Assembly: GCA_009741485.1 (NCBI GenBank)
Contig: CM019214.1
Location: forward strand, 8,050,886-8,114,885
Direction: 5' to 3'
Source: Malurus cyaneus samueli
Taxonomy: Eukaryota; Chordata; Aves; Passeriformes; Maluridae
Length of the DNA stretch: 64,000 nt
Of this stretch, positions 24,651 to 36,025 are shown one piece after another. The notes beneath the pieces are model-generated. The model searched no databases. It had not been told where the DNA came from and saw nothing but the letters and a program-made list of their open reading frames with translations. A program made the translations under genes and the position numbers. Numbering within the stretch: the first letter of the stretch is position 1; each line of letters opens with the position of its first letter.

Positions 24651-27600
24651 TTAAATGCCAGCTTCTGTGAAGATGTAATGCCTTTCTTTTGCTCTTCATC
24701 TTCTAATTAAAAACATTTAAAATTTTTGGAAGTGTGGGGAAAGTCCCAAGTGTGATGTGTGGAGCAAGCCCCAACAATAAGCTTTTTTTTGCCCACTCTG
24801 TTCTTAATTTTTAAGTGTATCTCAGTATTAATCATGTTGTTGGATTTACACACAATCTGTAACAGGGAAACTTTCTGGTTTTTGGGAGGGGTTCACCCCA
24901 TTGCATTAGAATCTGGAGAGAGACTAATTGACAGATAATATTAAAAAAAGAAAATCTGAGAGAGAGTGCTCAGCCGACACGGCCAATTAATGTGAGACAA
25001 ACTGGCAGTAGACCAGGGGATGGTACTTTGGGAGGTTTAATTTAAATTAATGAACAGTGTCCTGTGAGAAGGGTCAAAAAAGGAAACTTGCTATACTGTT
25101 TCTTCACTTGAGGCTCTTTAAAAGTTAGCTAATCTACAGATCTTCTGTATCTCTATTGTTAAGAGAACTGCAACCTTCTTTATTTTCCCAGTATTTCTGT
25201 TTCTCTGTTTTTTTCTATATCTGGCCTGTTGGCTTATCTATTGGTATATTTCATGGTTGTTTTTCCAATTTTTTTTTCTTTTTGCTTCTTAAAAACCACC
25301 CCACTTAATTTTTATCCTTTCTGCTCTGAACTTTGCAATCCTTGTATCCAACTTTTCTGTTTCCTGGTTGGGTGGATCACAAATTTCCTTTCTGCCATGC
25401 AAACAGCCATGGGAATAGGGAACTTGGACTGGTTATACCCTCTCTGAGTGTCCAGCACATGAGCTACTCCAACTGCCTGCATGAAGGGTGTTTGGGATCA
25501 GGATTTTGGTAGGTGACTTTCAGGGAGCAAACGATAGCTTTGCCAGCAGCTGCTGGAGCACATTACAGGGCAGGAGCTGGAATGTGTCCAGGGTCATGCA
25601 GATTTATCCACTCCCACGGCATTTCTCCACTGCTCTGCACATTACTCTCATCTTTCAGCCCTCCCTGGGAATGCTGAACCAGCCTGGGGAGGGAAGATAT
25701 CAAATGTATATTAGTGCTGCTGGAAGTGAAAATTACGAATGAGATTTTCATTTCTTTTCAAGTGCATTTTGTTCAAACTTTGCTAAAATTTTACAGAGAA
25801 AAATAACAACCCAAACAGTTAAAACCTTCCTGTATCTTTTAGCAAAGTAATAAATGCATTTTATGGACATTATATACTAGTGCATTATGCATTTATACAC
25901 ACACATGATTATGTACATACACGTCTGAAACACAGGCATTTTGTGTAACAGAGCACAACAGCTTTTTAACAGTACTGAGACACTTTGAAATTATATTTTA
26001 GAACAGAAAACTAAGGCAGAAGGGGAACTGCTAAGAGAGATAGGCAGAATGCCTCCATTTAGTTATCTAACCTGAAATCAGTGAAGGGTGTGAAGAGCAG
26101 CATCTCTGCTCTCAGGAATGGTGGCCTGCTAAAAGAGAAACACTAAAGAAGATATGAAATCAAACTCGTTTTCAAAAAAAAATTCCTGCAGTTCTCTGCA
26201 TTAATTCTATGTATTTATTATTCAATTATTTCTAACTGAAACTAAAGCGACCCAGAACTTGAGCAAAGGGTGAAAAAGAATAACCCATGTGATTGGGAGG
26301 CAGAGGGAGAAGGCAGGGAGCTTTTTCCACATATGTGGACAGGGAAAATAAAAGTGATTAACATTCTAAACCCATAGCCTATTTCGTAATCAGTTTTTCT
26401 ATCCAGCTATCTACAGTGACTGCAAGGTGAAATGCAAATTAACACCACTTGTATCTCCCACCTCATCATCACTGATGTGTTGGAAAGACTCAGGAGAATA
26501 ACTGCACTGTCCTGGGGTGGGAATCCTGCCCTGTCACCCAGAGGTGCTGTCTGCATCTTTGGTCTTAACCAGCAACACTCACTGATGTGAATATCCATAT
26601 CTGTAATGCATTAATTGCCCTGAGATTTTATTTCCAATTGTTCCTCTCATGGGTTTCTGCATATTAAGCTGTTTCCTATGCATCCCCCATATCCCCCTAG
26701 CAATTTCCATGCTCACATTTACAGTTTTCCCTACAACATTTTATCCCATCTTCCATTGGTATTTAAAATGAAATAAGCAAAAAATTCAACTGTTTTCCTT
26801 AACTGTCATTAAATAAATGAGTTTTCAGATGTGCTTTAGTTAAGAGAGAAGGGTAAAACAGTTCAAGAAACTCAGACACTCTGCAAAAGCCATATAAAAT
26901 ATAGGATGGGGCCCACAGGCAAGGTACAAGTGAGCTGGAGGATGAGAGGTTTGAAAAAAAACAGGGTGGAAATAATGCAAGACAGCTGGGGTGATGGTGA
27001 AAATGTTAATCTGATGGCATTCAGGAGGGAAAAAATTAAGGGTGATATAATTAGCAATGGTAACTGAGATTCTGCCCTAAACTACTGAGAGTATTGGTTT
27101 TGTATAGGGGATCAAATTATTAAAATCTTGTTGAGTTGGGTTTGTTTTGTTTTGAGGAAACAAGTTAAGTTGATAAATTGAAAAAAATTCACGTATCTTC
27201 TTTTCCAATATAAACAAAAGTAAGTTCAACAAAAAAAGCATGATGTCCAAGATTTGGGCAGCAAATGAGACAGAATTTGTATCTTCTGTTGCTTGAAATG
27301 GGAAAGTGTAGTTGATATGGTACACGAGATAAAAAGAACAGAAAATTAAAATAACAGTAAACAGTGAAATAAAGAGACACTTCCTAATAGCACTCCTTTA
27401 TCAGTACACACAAAAATACATCTCAAAAATTACATCTCAAGAAGATTTATCAGGGACATACTAACTATTGCAAGAGTTTCATTATCCTGCATGAAAATAT
27501 CGAAGTGGATGGGTTAGAAACTTGTTTCTAAATTTCTAAGGAAATTAGCGTTTTGGGCAGAGTTCTATCATGAAATAATGATAACTTGGGATGCAGAGTA

Positions 27601-28247
27601 GGATGATATGACTGTCAATACTACAGAAATTAAAGAAACTACTGAGTAAGGGTTGAGGAAACATTTCTGAAAGTCTGTGCCTGGTTGCAGGGTCTTCTTA
27701 CCTCAACAACTTAGTAATTACTTTTATTTCTATATTTATGGTATTTTTAAATCCATCAAAATGTTTCTTTGAACTGTAAATAGTAATAATATTTCTACTA
27801 ACAGTATAAATAATTAATATATATGTTACAGGCATACCTTATAATGTAGTTATTGAAAAAATATACATGGTATGAAATGTGGGTAATTACATGTTAAGGT
27901 TATATATTCCGTTTTCAAATTATTGAAGTAAAAATTCATAATTTTATTTTTTTCTCTGAAGATTAGTATTTCATAGCCTTTTTATAGGAGAGGGAATGAG
28001 TGAATAGGAAGAAAAATATTTCCAGTGTCATGGGGAATAGATTTACATGACTTGTAACTCCACTGGAATTCCCCCTCAATCTTTTTGCTTCTCCAGATGA
28101 TTATAGATCAATGTTTGGATTTATGAATAATTCCCATGTATAAAACTTTATTCATTATTGGATTTTGGCCACAAGTGATGCATCACCTAATTCCACTTCT
28201 ACTGCACAAACAATAATGGACAAACCCTCTATGTTATATATCTAGAA

Positions 28248-28248
<1 letters not shown>
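24651..28248. other. Non-coding stretch, ends in A+T-rich island
   Basis: No gene or transposon was recognised. The part from about 27700 to 27960 is markedly A+T-rich, with many TAAT, ATATA and TTATTT words and few G or C. This is the composition reported for matrix-attachment-type DNA, but composition alone does not show that function. Confidence 0.5.

Positions 28249-28282
<34 letters not shown>
28249..28282 (+). repeat. A34 homopolymer
   Basis: A pure run of 34 A, the longest homopolymer in the window. It could be the tail of a plus-strand retroinsertion. The 200 bases upstream hold no recognisable gene copy, no AATAAA close to the tail and no CR1 sequence (CR1 does not end in poly-A). 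A simple slippage expansion is equally likely. Confidence 0.9.
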
Positions 28283-28284
<2 letters not shown>

Positions 28285-28648
28285 ATAAAGTCTATAAATA
28301 GAATTTTGATTTTCAGCCATTATCCCCAATTGTGTCATCATTTATACTGACTGTAATTTCCCTCATTTCACACAAATCAAATAAAGATACATATCTTTAA
28401 AAAAATATTCCTCTGTTACAGAGGAAAAAGAAATTGAATAAGTCTGGTGGCTTTTATCAACTTGTTTCTGAAAAATTCAGCAAAGCAGCAATCAGAGGGT
28501 GGCAAACTAGTAAATATCCCTTAACTTTTTTTAAGTTTTTTCATTATTTTTTGTTCCAGAGCAGCAAAGAAATAAAGCACATTCTTCCTTTCATGTCTCT
28601 GCTCTAATAAACCCCAATCTAAGTCACTGCCTTTCTTATATTACTGTG

Positions 28649-28702
28649 ATTTGTTTATAACACAACAGGTTTGTGTTATATTTGTTTATAACACAACAGG
28701 TT
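28649..28702 (+). repeat. Tandem duplication, 31-base period
   Basis: A 23-base sequence starting atttgtttataacac at 28649-28671 is repeated exactly at 28680-28702. An 8-base linker separates the copies. Exact identity over 23 bases points to a recent local duplication, by replication slippage or end-joining fill-in. Confidence 0.9.
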
Positions 28703-31700
28703 GGCTGAATTTAGCAATTTGGTGCAAACCTGTGGATCAATAGATCAAAGCAGCTCATGCTGAGGACTCTCTCCACTACCTGGGGCACTGGGAATTTATT
28801 TCCAATTGGATTTCTTCTTCCAAGGGAAACATTTCAGCCACCCCTGATGGAAAACTTACTGAAGGAAAGAAGCAGAGTCTCACACCAGAGACCTCAGTTA
28901 GAGCACAACCCACCACATGGGTTGGATCTAAAATTCCTCACTAAGCTTTGGAGCACTTTTTGAAAAGGTCTTGTGATGATTTCCTTTCAAAATGAACCGA
29001 GTTCTGGCAAAAAAAACCACAATGGAAACCAAGGCTGGTCTCAGAAAAAAAGAGTTTAATTTCTAAGCAGAGCCACTGCTCTGAACCAGCTCACTAATGG
29101 AAACACAGATAAAGTCTGCACAAAGAGCCTCGTAAAGTAGACCCAAACTTGAATGGAACATATCTTTCCTTATTGACATCTGAATCTGCTTTTCCCTTTC
29201 ATATGATTTTATGAGTCTTTGATAAGGCAGAGTTTGCCCTCAGTAGCTCTTCAGAAAACAAAATCAGGCAGAGTTCTTGACAGTGTGTGAGTGTCCTGCC
29301 ATTGAAAGACCCTCGAACAGACTGGAAAAATGGGTCAGAACAAACCTCACAAAGCTGAGAAAATGGAATGGCCAAGCTTTACATCATTTTTTCTTTGTAG
29401 TTATGATCAGAAATCAAGTGCTCCATGCATAATATAAAGTAAATAAATAAAGAGAATTAAGTTTTAATTTACACAGACATGAGAACTGTAGTAGAAAAAA
29501 GAAAGAAAGTAATTGAGTCTGTTTTTTTAATCTTACATATTTTAAGTGAAATAAAAGATAGAACATTAAAAACATCTGTTATAATATACTGTGATTAAAA
29601 TATGGTTAGGCACTGCAATTTGCCCTGGACAGAGGCAGTCCAAGAAGTTCAGGATCAGAAGAGAGATTGTGAGGGGAAGAGCACACTCTAAACCGCTGTA
29701 GTGATTTCCTCCAGTAACTGGTAAATTTTAATCAAGAATTTTGAAATGTTTAAATATGTTTTGAGACCAGATCAATGCCACCCTACTGATTTTTCACAAA
29801 ACAAGAAAGAACACAGTGATATTTCTCCTGCTATTTCCGGATGCAGATCACATACAAAAAAGTCAAATATGCCATGGATCATGAGTGATTATAGCAAGCC
29901 TTACAGGTCCCCTTATATGCTAAAAGGTACCAATGCAACACTATCTTTGAAAGGGACTGTAAAACATATAACATTACTGAAAGAATGAAGAAAAAAAAAC
30001 AAGGATGGCTCTTTATGAACCGGAATAAACTGTTCTGACATGGCTTTCAGCTGCAGGTGGGTCTCAGAGCAGGCAAGGTTAACAGTGACAATATCAGGCA
30101 AAACTGAATCAAATGAAAGACAGGGGGAAATAACTGGCCTGTCAGAGATCAGACTTGGAAAAGTCATCTCAAAATCTGGAGAAAGGCATGAAAAGAGGGG
30201 AAGGTTTTAGAATAATTTTAAAGGAAAGTGAAGTCTGAATGAGGAACAATAATTTTACTGCATAGCATGACCGTCTTCATGGCCCAGACTTTCAGTGTCT
30301 TGCACCTCTTATGAAATCTATGCATAAAAGAAGGGTAGAAAATTTAGAGATTGTTTCCCACCAAAGCACTTAAATACATTTGATGAGCAAGACTGATTTC
30401 AGAATACACTCTGTGGAGCAATGAAAAGTACAGATATATATATACACTTTAAGGCCAACTGACCCCACGCTTCCTTTCATGCTGTTTTGCTGTTCTCTGT
30501 CTGAAAGCAGCAGTAATAAGGTTTTTGGCTGGATCTACCAGTTAGTGTGATAACATGTCCCCAAATTTTGTCACCTTGTCCATCAGAACCATGTCAGACT
30601 GGGCTCTCATGTGGAACATCCCTGTGTTTCCTTAGCATGGAAAGAGAAGTGGAACAGTGCAGAGGAGCCCTCCTGTGTCAAGTCTTGCCTGATGTGAAGG
30701 TTTGAGGCAGCCAAGGGCAGCAGTAAGAGCAGCACAGAGCACCCTGTGTTTTATGGACACATCAAGACTTATTTGTTCTCTCTGGACTTTTTCACACTTT
30801 CACTATCAGAATTCCCCCCGTCCAACCTTGTCCCAAAAAGTCCTTGAAATTTCATATCTGAAACAGAATATCATGAAAAGACACCCATGCAACAGCCAGC
30901 TGTCTTGGATGTGTCACTCTGACACCCCAAACTATCTGTGCATTGTTTGTCACCTTCACATGCTCATGAAGCAGTGGCTTCCCATCTTCTCGTGGGCTCA
31001 CATCAGTCCTTTCCATAAATCCACCAAACAGTAGAGATTTGATTGGTGAGTCTCTCACCACTGTTATTGTCTGGTGGGTTATTTCTCATGCTCTTTGATG
31101 CTCTGAATTAACAAGTTTCCTTTGCAGCATCCTTAAGAGTCAGAGCCTAACAGACTATAACTCTTGTCACCATGGTACTAAAAGCCTACCTGCTTTCTGC
31201 ACTTGCATGTGTAATTAGGACTATCAGTCTCTTTAATTGCCCTTCACTAAATAACCCCTTCTCACCTGATCCAGCATCTTTCTTGTGGGACGTGGTGTCC
31301 TCTGGTATTGACAATGTGCATCCATCTCGTCAGGCTGACGCACCAGGGCTGCAGGAATATGGCTCCTGACTGCCATTTCATGCTTCATTACAGCTGTGCA
31401 TCTGAAATCATAACACTAATTAGCAAACAAGTCCCTTCTACACCTGCCTGCGTGATGCAAAATAAGATCACTGGCAGGCTGAGCACAGCCAAATTAAAGC
31501 ACTTTACCATACATTAAATGGTCAGTAAAGTGGCCTTGTTCTGCCTGTCACAACTGCACCATTTTGCTCTTGTAAAGTCATCATTTTAGACAGATGTTAG
31601 GATAAGATTTGTCCTATTTTCCCTTAATAATATCCTTTCAACGGATATTTTTACTGTGAATGGTTATTAGTCATTGTAACAGGATCAGTACAACTCACTC

Positions 31701-32010
31701 CTGTAATCATGTATTCACCAATATCCATGTTTTTTCACTAATTTTTAGTCAGAAGCAGTTCAAATAAGTCCACAAATATCTCATGTGTGTCTATTCATAC
31801 CCCAGAGAAATAAACCATTTCTAATATTTTTACTTTGTACATTCACTGGAGATGAATAAGGAATTTTCCCCACATTTGTGTATGCTAAAAATTATATGCA
31901 CTCTGCTGATTCCATTTACTCACCCATCAATACAAGAATATGAAATGTATCCTGCAATCTCATAAAATTTAAACTCAGCATGGCTGCAGAAAATTGACCA
32001 TGTCATCACT
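28703..32010. other. Non-coding stretch with a regulatory-looking motif cluster
   Basis: Unique sequence. Frames of up to 110 codons (30702-31034, plus strand) have no recognisable domain. The cluster at 31391-31423 is listed separately. No transposon was recognised before the SINE at 32011. Confidence 0.5.
31391..31423. promoter_or_regulatory. Candidate enhancer motif cluster (E-box, homeodomain palindrome)
   Basis: CAGCTG (an E-box) lies at 31391-31396. The perfect palindrome CTAATTAG, a paired homeodomain site, lies at 31416-31423. The 200 bases around them are unique, with balanced composition and further TTAAT/ATTAAA words. Such clusters are common in conserved non-coding enhancers. No cross-species alignment was possible, so this is only a candidate. 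Confidence 0.25.
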
Positions 32011-32140
32011 GCCATTTTTCAGGTTAGCATTGGGGTACAGAGAGTCTATGACTTGCCTTAGGTATCAAAGTCAGCTCTGAGACAGAGCTGGGAATAGACC
32101 TTAGATTTACAATCCCATAGCCCAGTGCTCTGACTGAATA
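32011..32140 (-). mobile_element. MIR-type SINE fossil
   Basis: On the plus strand the order ccattttt, gtacagagag, gacttgcc, aggt, gacagagctgggaatagacc, cccagtgctct matches the reverse complement of a MIR/CORE-SINE, in the right order and spacing. The gacttgcc block is the complement of the core, and gctgggaatagacc covers the region of the tRNA-derived B box. The element is therefore on the minus strand. Many substitutions fit its great age; MIR-type elements were active early in amniote history. It has no coding capacity. A related CORE-SINE subfamily is possible. Confidence 0.8.
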
Positions 32141-32260
32141 AATCTCTGCTTCTGCTTTATCCACTGTAGAGAAGACTACACTGCCCTAGCCTGAAAAAAA
32201 GGAATTTTCAGGAAAAGCAGTATCTGTTAATTATTATCTGGTCAGAGTTGGATTGGGTTT

Positions 32261-32434
32261 TTTGGAAAAGAAAGGGGCGGAGGAGAGGGAAAAGAAAAGC
32301 GTGGAGGTATGGGGGAAGAAAAGGAAAAGCACGTGAGAACTGAAAGACGGAGGGTAGTAAGCGAAAGGGTGAAGAGAGAGGGCAGAGTGAATTAGACAAC
32401 GAGAGAACTGAAAGGATAGGAAAGAAAAAGGAGG
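32261..32434 (+). repeat. Polypurine (GA-rich) tract with CpGs
   Basis: About 170 bases in which the plus strand is overwhelmingly A and G. It starts at ggaaaagaaaggggcggagg and ends before the T-rich sequence at 32440. At least six CpGs fall inside it (for example ggggcgg, aagcgtg, cacgtg, gacgga, agcgaa, acgaga), dense for this window. CACGTG, a canonical E-box, lies at 32331-32336. Long purine tracts can form triplex DNA; that is a property of the class and is not shown here. Confidence 0.75.
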
Positions 32435-32455
32435 AACATATCTTATTTTATCTGA

Positions 32456-32469
32456 TTTTTTTTTTTTTT
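32456..32469 (+). repeat. T14 homopolymer
   Basis: A pure run of 14 T just after the purine tract. The local strand composition flips from purine to pyrimidine within about 20 bases. Confidence 0.9.
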
Positions 32470-32618
32470 ACAACATCTGCGGTTAGAACTCATTTCTGTT
32501 ATGAGCACTTTCACAAAAGCCTGCTTCTAGAAATCTCTTGATCCCATGGTGTTTATCATAAGGATACTAAAAAGGAAACTGGTGAATCTAAAATGTCAAT
32601 CCTTCAAAAGATGAAGCC

Positions 32619-32643
32619 TTTTTTTTTTTTTTTTTTTTTTTTT
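32619..32643 (+). repeat. T25 homopolymer
   Basis: A pure run of 25 T. No retrocopy is recognisable on either side. Confidence 0.9.
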
Positions 32644-32757
32644 ACTTCAGAAGACATTCCTTATCTTAGAGCACAGCAAATACACGAACAGTTATCATGT
32701 AGTCCTGGGAAAAAGTAATCACTCCAAGTGAAATCATTGTTGGATTCCTTTACTATT

Positions 32758-32780
32758 AAAAAAAATAAAAAAAAAAAAAA
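32758..32780 (+). repeat. A-rich run (A8TA14)
   Basis: Twenty-three bases of A broken by a single T. It is part of a 350-base patch with alternating purine and pyrimidine runs. Confidence 0.85.
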
Positions 32781-33860
32781 GTAAAAAGTCCCCATCACCA
32801 GCCAAAACAAACAAACAAAACAGAACTAGACTCTGAAGAAATTACAATACTCTGCAGAACTTGAAGACTGAGAAATTTGTCCATCCTCCTCAATATTTTA
32901 CATTTGGGCATCTTTGCTGCTAGGTATGTTGGAGCCAATGTATCTCCAAAGACTGGTGCTTTCCTACAACACACACACAGAGCAAAAGGTGGCTCCTCCC
33001 TCCTCGTGCCATATAATATAAAGGAATAAACCAGCTATAAAAAATGGAGAGGACTTTATGCCTCCAAAACATTAATGAAAGGGTGACCAGAGTCCTTTCC
33101 TGCACCCTTTGAAAGGACACACTCCTTCTTCTGTGATTCCACTGAGTTTTCCTGCCATACAGAGAAGAAGAAGCCATCACTTTGTCCTTCTCTACCCCCT
33201 TGAACTGCTGCTCTCATCTGGGCAGGACCCATCTCACTGATTTATCTGCCCTGCCTCAGTGCACTGGAAAACAAAGGGAAAAAAGGGCTTTTGTACGACC
33301 CCACAGAGCAAAACACAAACACTGTCACAGCACTGGGGCTGTAGCAATGGACATTGTCAGGATATTGCCCCACTGTAACTCTGCTGTGAGAGGAGGACAT
33401 GTGGTTTCATCATTTCATGACCCAAAGAATGATAGTTAAAACTAATTCAAAAGTCCCACATTTAAAAAAAGACTTCTTATCTATGAAGTCATTTTTTTAT
33501 GAAATCCATGCACTTCACCAAGCGATACATCAAGAGAGCAATGGATTATGGAGGCCTTTGTTGTCCTCAAAGGGAAGGATATCCATATTTGTTTACCATG
33601 GAGGCATTTAAATTTGGCTTCACATCAGCCAGAAATAAATAAATTAAGAAAATAAAGGAGCCAGGAGTGAATATTTATGAAGGAAGTCAATCCATAAATC
33701 AAATTATTTAAGACAGACTGTACAATCCCTCTCTTAACTGGCTTTTCTCCTTGAAAGACATTTGACTGCATATCCTTTTATTCCAGAAATATCAAAGAAA
33801 AGTTTCCCAGAACCAAGCCCCTGATTTCACAGGAGCCATACTGTATTATAGTGAGGCAGG
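32781..33860. other. Non-coding stretch, nothing recognised
   Basis: Unique sequence with short opposite-strand frames of at most 86 codons and no motif. No transposon or RNA gene was recognised. Confidence 0.5.
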
Positions 33861-34200
33861 ATGGGGATTTGGCTGCTGATGGGGCACTTTGGGCTATGTT
33901 GGTGGAGGTCACAAGGGAACTGTTGTTCTCCTGGAGGTCTCTGCCCAGCCCCACCTCAGGTGGTTTTGCTGCTCAGTGAAAACACTGCAGGTCCCTGGGA
34001 TGTAGTGAAATACATTCCTGCCTCCACAGCAGAGGGTCAAACCACATCAGGATGTCTTAGATCCCCCAGTGTGTCCCAGTCCCCCTGCGCTGGGTCAGGG
34101 CAGTGCCAGCCTGAGCAGCAATGACAGCAGAGCCATCCAGGACCCTGCAATGTGATCACAGTGTGACTGCAGGGGCCACTATGGGGAAAAGAGGGAAGTT
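33861..34200. other. Locally G+C-richer block
   Basis: About 340 bases with clearly more G and C than the surroundings (words such as ccagccccacctcagg and ctgcgctgggtcagggcag). CpGs are very few, so this is not a CpG island. An 87-codon plus-strand frame (33861-34124) is rich in Gly, Pro, Ser and Gln and has no recognisable domain. It could be a decayed repeat or an old exon. I cannot decide. Confidence 0.4.
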
Positions 34201-35892
34201 ACACTTCTTTGGCAGTTTTTATAAATACTTATCTTCCCTTTTTACCCCAGCACAACAGCTGGAGCCAGCCAGATAATATTTAAGATGAGCAGTCCTACAA
34301 TCCCAGCACACCAAAATGGCATCAAGCACTGTGAGCTGTCTCCATAACTTCCCCACTCTTCTGGAATAGGTGGATGCATTGTCAAAGAATGCCAGCAATA
34401 ACAACTTCACCTTAAGGTTTTCAGCACCAGAACACCTCCACTGATGTGATACAGGAAACAATTCATTATTTCTGTGTGCTGTTCAAGGGGCTGGAGAGCT
34501 CAGAGCTAGAGGCTCTCCCTGCTCAAACTCTGTGCAAATGGGAGCAGCAGCATCTCACACTCACAGTGCCTCGTTCTGCCTGGGGAAAACACATCCACGG
34601 GACGTTGGGGAATCAATCCCTGTAAATATGTCTTTGAGAAGAGCCACATTTGGGGGCTTTATGCTGAAAAAGCTCAATTTTCCTATTCCACACAAAGTTT
34701 GATCCTTCATTCTAAAGCCTTGCTCTACTCACCTGTAACACAAAAATATCAGGTAATGCAGTGTCGCTGATAAATGATGACAGAGATTAAATTATTCACA
34801 GATTTGTTCTCCTGAGGAGGCTCCAGTGCTGCAATCCACTCTGTCCTTGAGATCTCTTTGTGGAAAGCCAACTTGCCAGTCTAAATCAAATCTGTTGATT
34901 ATCTGCAACAATATAATAAATGAAATTAAAAATAACTTGACTCTAAGGGAAACAAGAAAAGAAAAATTCTAAGTAAAAGATTTTGGTTGTAAATGTCTCT
35001 GGATTTCCTGGATATGCAACAAAATTGAGTATAAACTTTAGATTCTTGACCTAAACATTTTCTGCTTCTAAACAACTTTATACTATTTTGGACTTCTATT
35101 ATCTTAGATTTGTATAACTATGATTGAAACTGAAATAAAATGTACAACATTTTGGTATTCTGCACAGTTTCTGGAATGTCTTTAATGAGCCAAATATATT
35201 GCAAAGATTTCAGGGAAACAAGACAGCCCTTTCTGTCCACAGATCATTTACCAGAGTTATCCAGGGTATTCTATACTTTGAAAATAAAAGGTCATCTGCT
35301 GGATAAAGGAAGGGTGCTCAGATGATTTAGCTGATTCTGAGACATGACCATAAATGTCATCAGTTAGATTGTGAAATGGTTCCTAAGGGATTTTAAATCT
35401 GTGAATGAAGAAGAGATTTATGTATCAGAAATCTGTAAATGACCCAGTATTCATTCATTTCTGAGGGTTATGTATAAAGATACAGCCCAAAACTACTGAA
35501 AAAATTGAAAGCTTGTTTTATTTTAAAGAAAGTCCACATATTAAAAAAAATCTGTGCTTATATAATGTGAGAAATTTTATATAAGCAGAAATAGAAAAAA
35601 AATTGCTTTTGTAACCTCTGAAAAGGAATTATTTCCTAAAGCAGAAATCATTACTGTCATTGGTGCAATTTACACTCACAGGCAACTTAGAGACTCTGGA
35701 AGCAGAAAAGTTTCAGACTTGTTTCTTTAATAGTTTTTTTTTTTTTTTTAATTTTTGTTTCCATTTGCCTGAAGTCACATTTTTTAAAGCCTTTGAATCT
35801 GTTTTCCTACGAAGAACTGATTGAAATTTCTTTAAAACTATCAGCAGGTCCATTCCAGAGAATTTCAGATTTGCTTATCTGTTGATCTGTAG
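34201..35892. other. Non-coding stretch, nothing recognised
   Basis: Unique sequence, A+T-rich after 34880, including a T16 run at 35734-35749. No frame, repeat family or RNA gene can be supported. Confidence 0.5.
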
Positions 35893-36025
35893 GATGAGGT
35901 CCTGACAGAAGCTGAGTTCATTCACCCTTTGCTGTTCAAGGCTGTTGCCACAAATTCTCTGAATGCTGGAGGAACTCCAGCCATGCCCATTCTACAGAAG
36001 CTCCAGCTCACCTCACTCCAGCAGG
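35893..36025 (+). other. Candidate internal exon (unproven)
   Basis: A 133-base segment is preceded by ttatctgttgatctgtag, an acceptor-like sequence with a moderate pyrimidine tract. It is followed by GTGAGT after CAGG, a strong donor match. One frame is open throughout (44 codons, starting Asp-Glu-Val-Leu-Thr-Glu-Ala-Glu-Phe), and it opens exactly at the TAG that would be the acceptor AG. G+C, including third positions, is above the flanks. If coding, it would enter in phase 0 and leave in phase 1. I do not recognise the peptide and see no partner exon, so it may be chance, or an exon of a long non-coding RNA. Confidence 0.25.
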
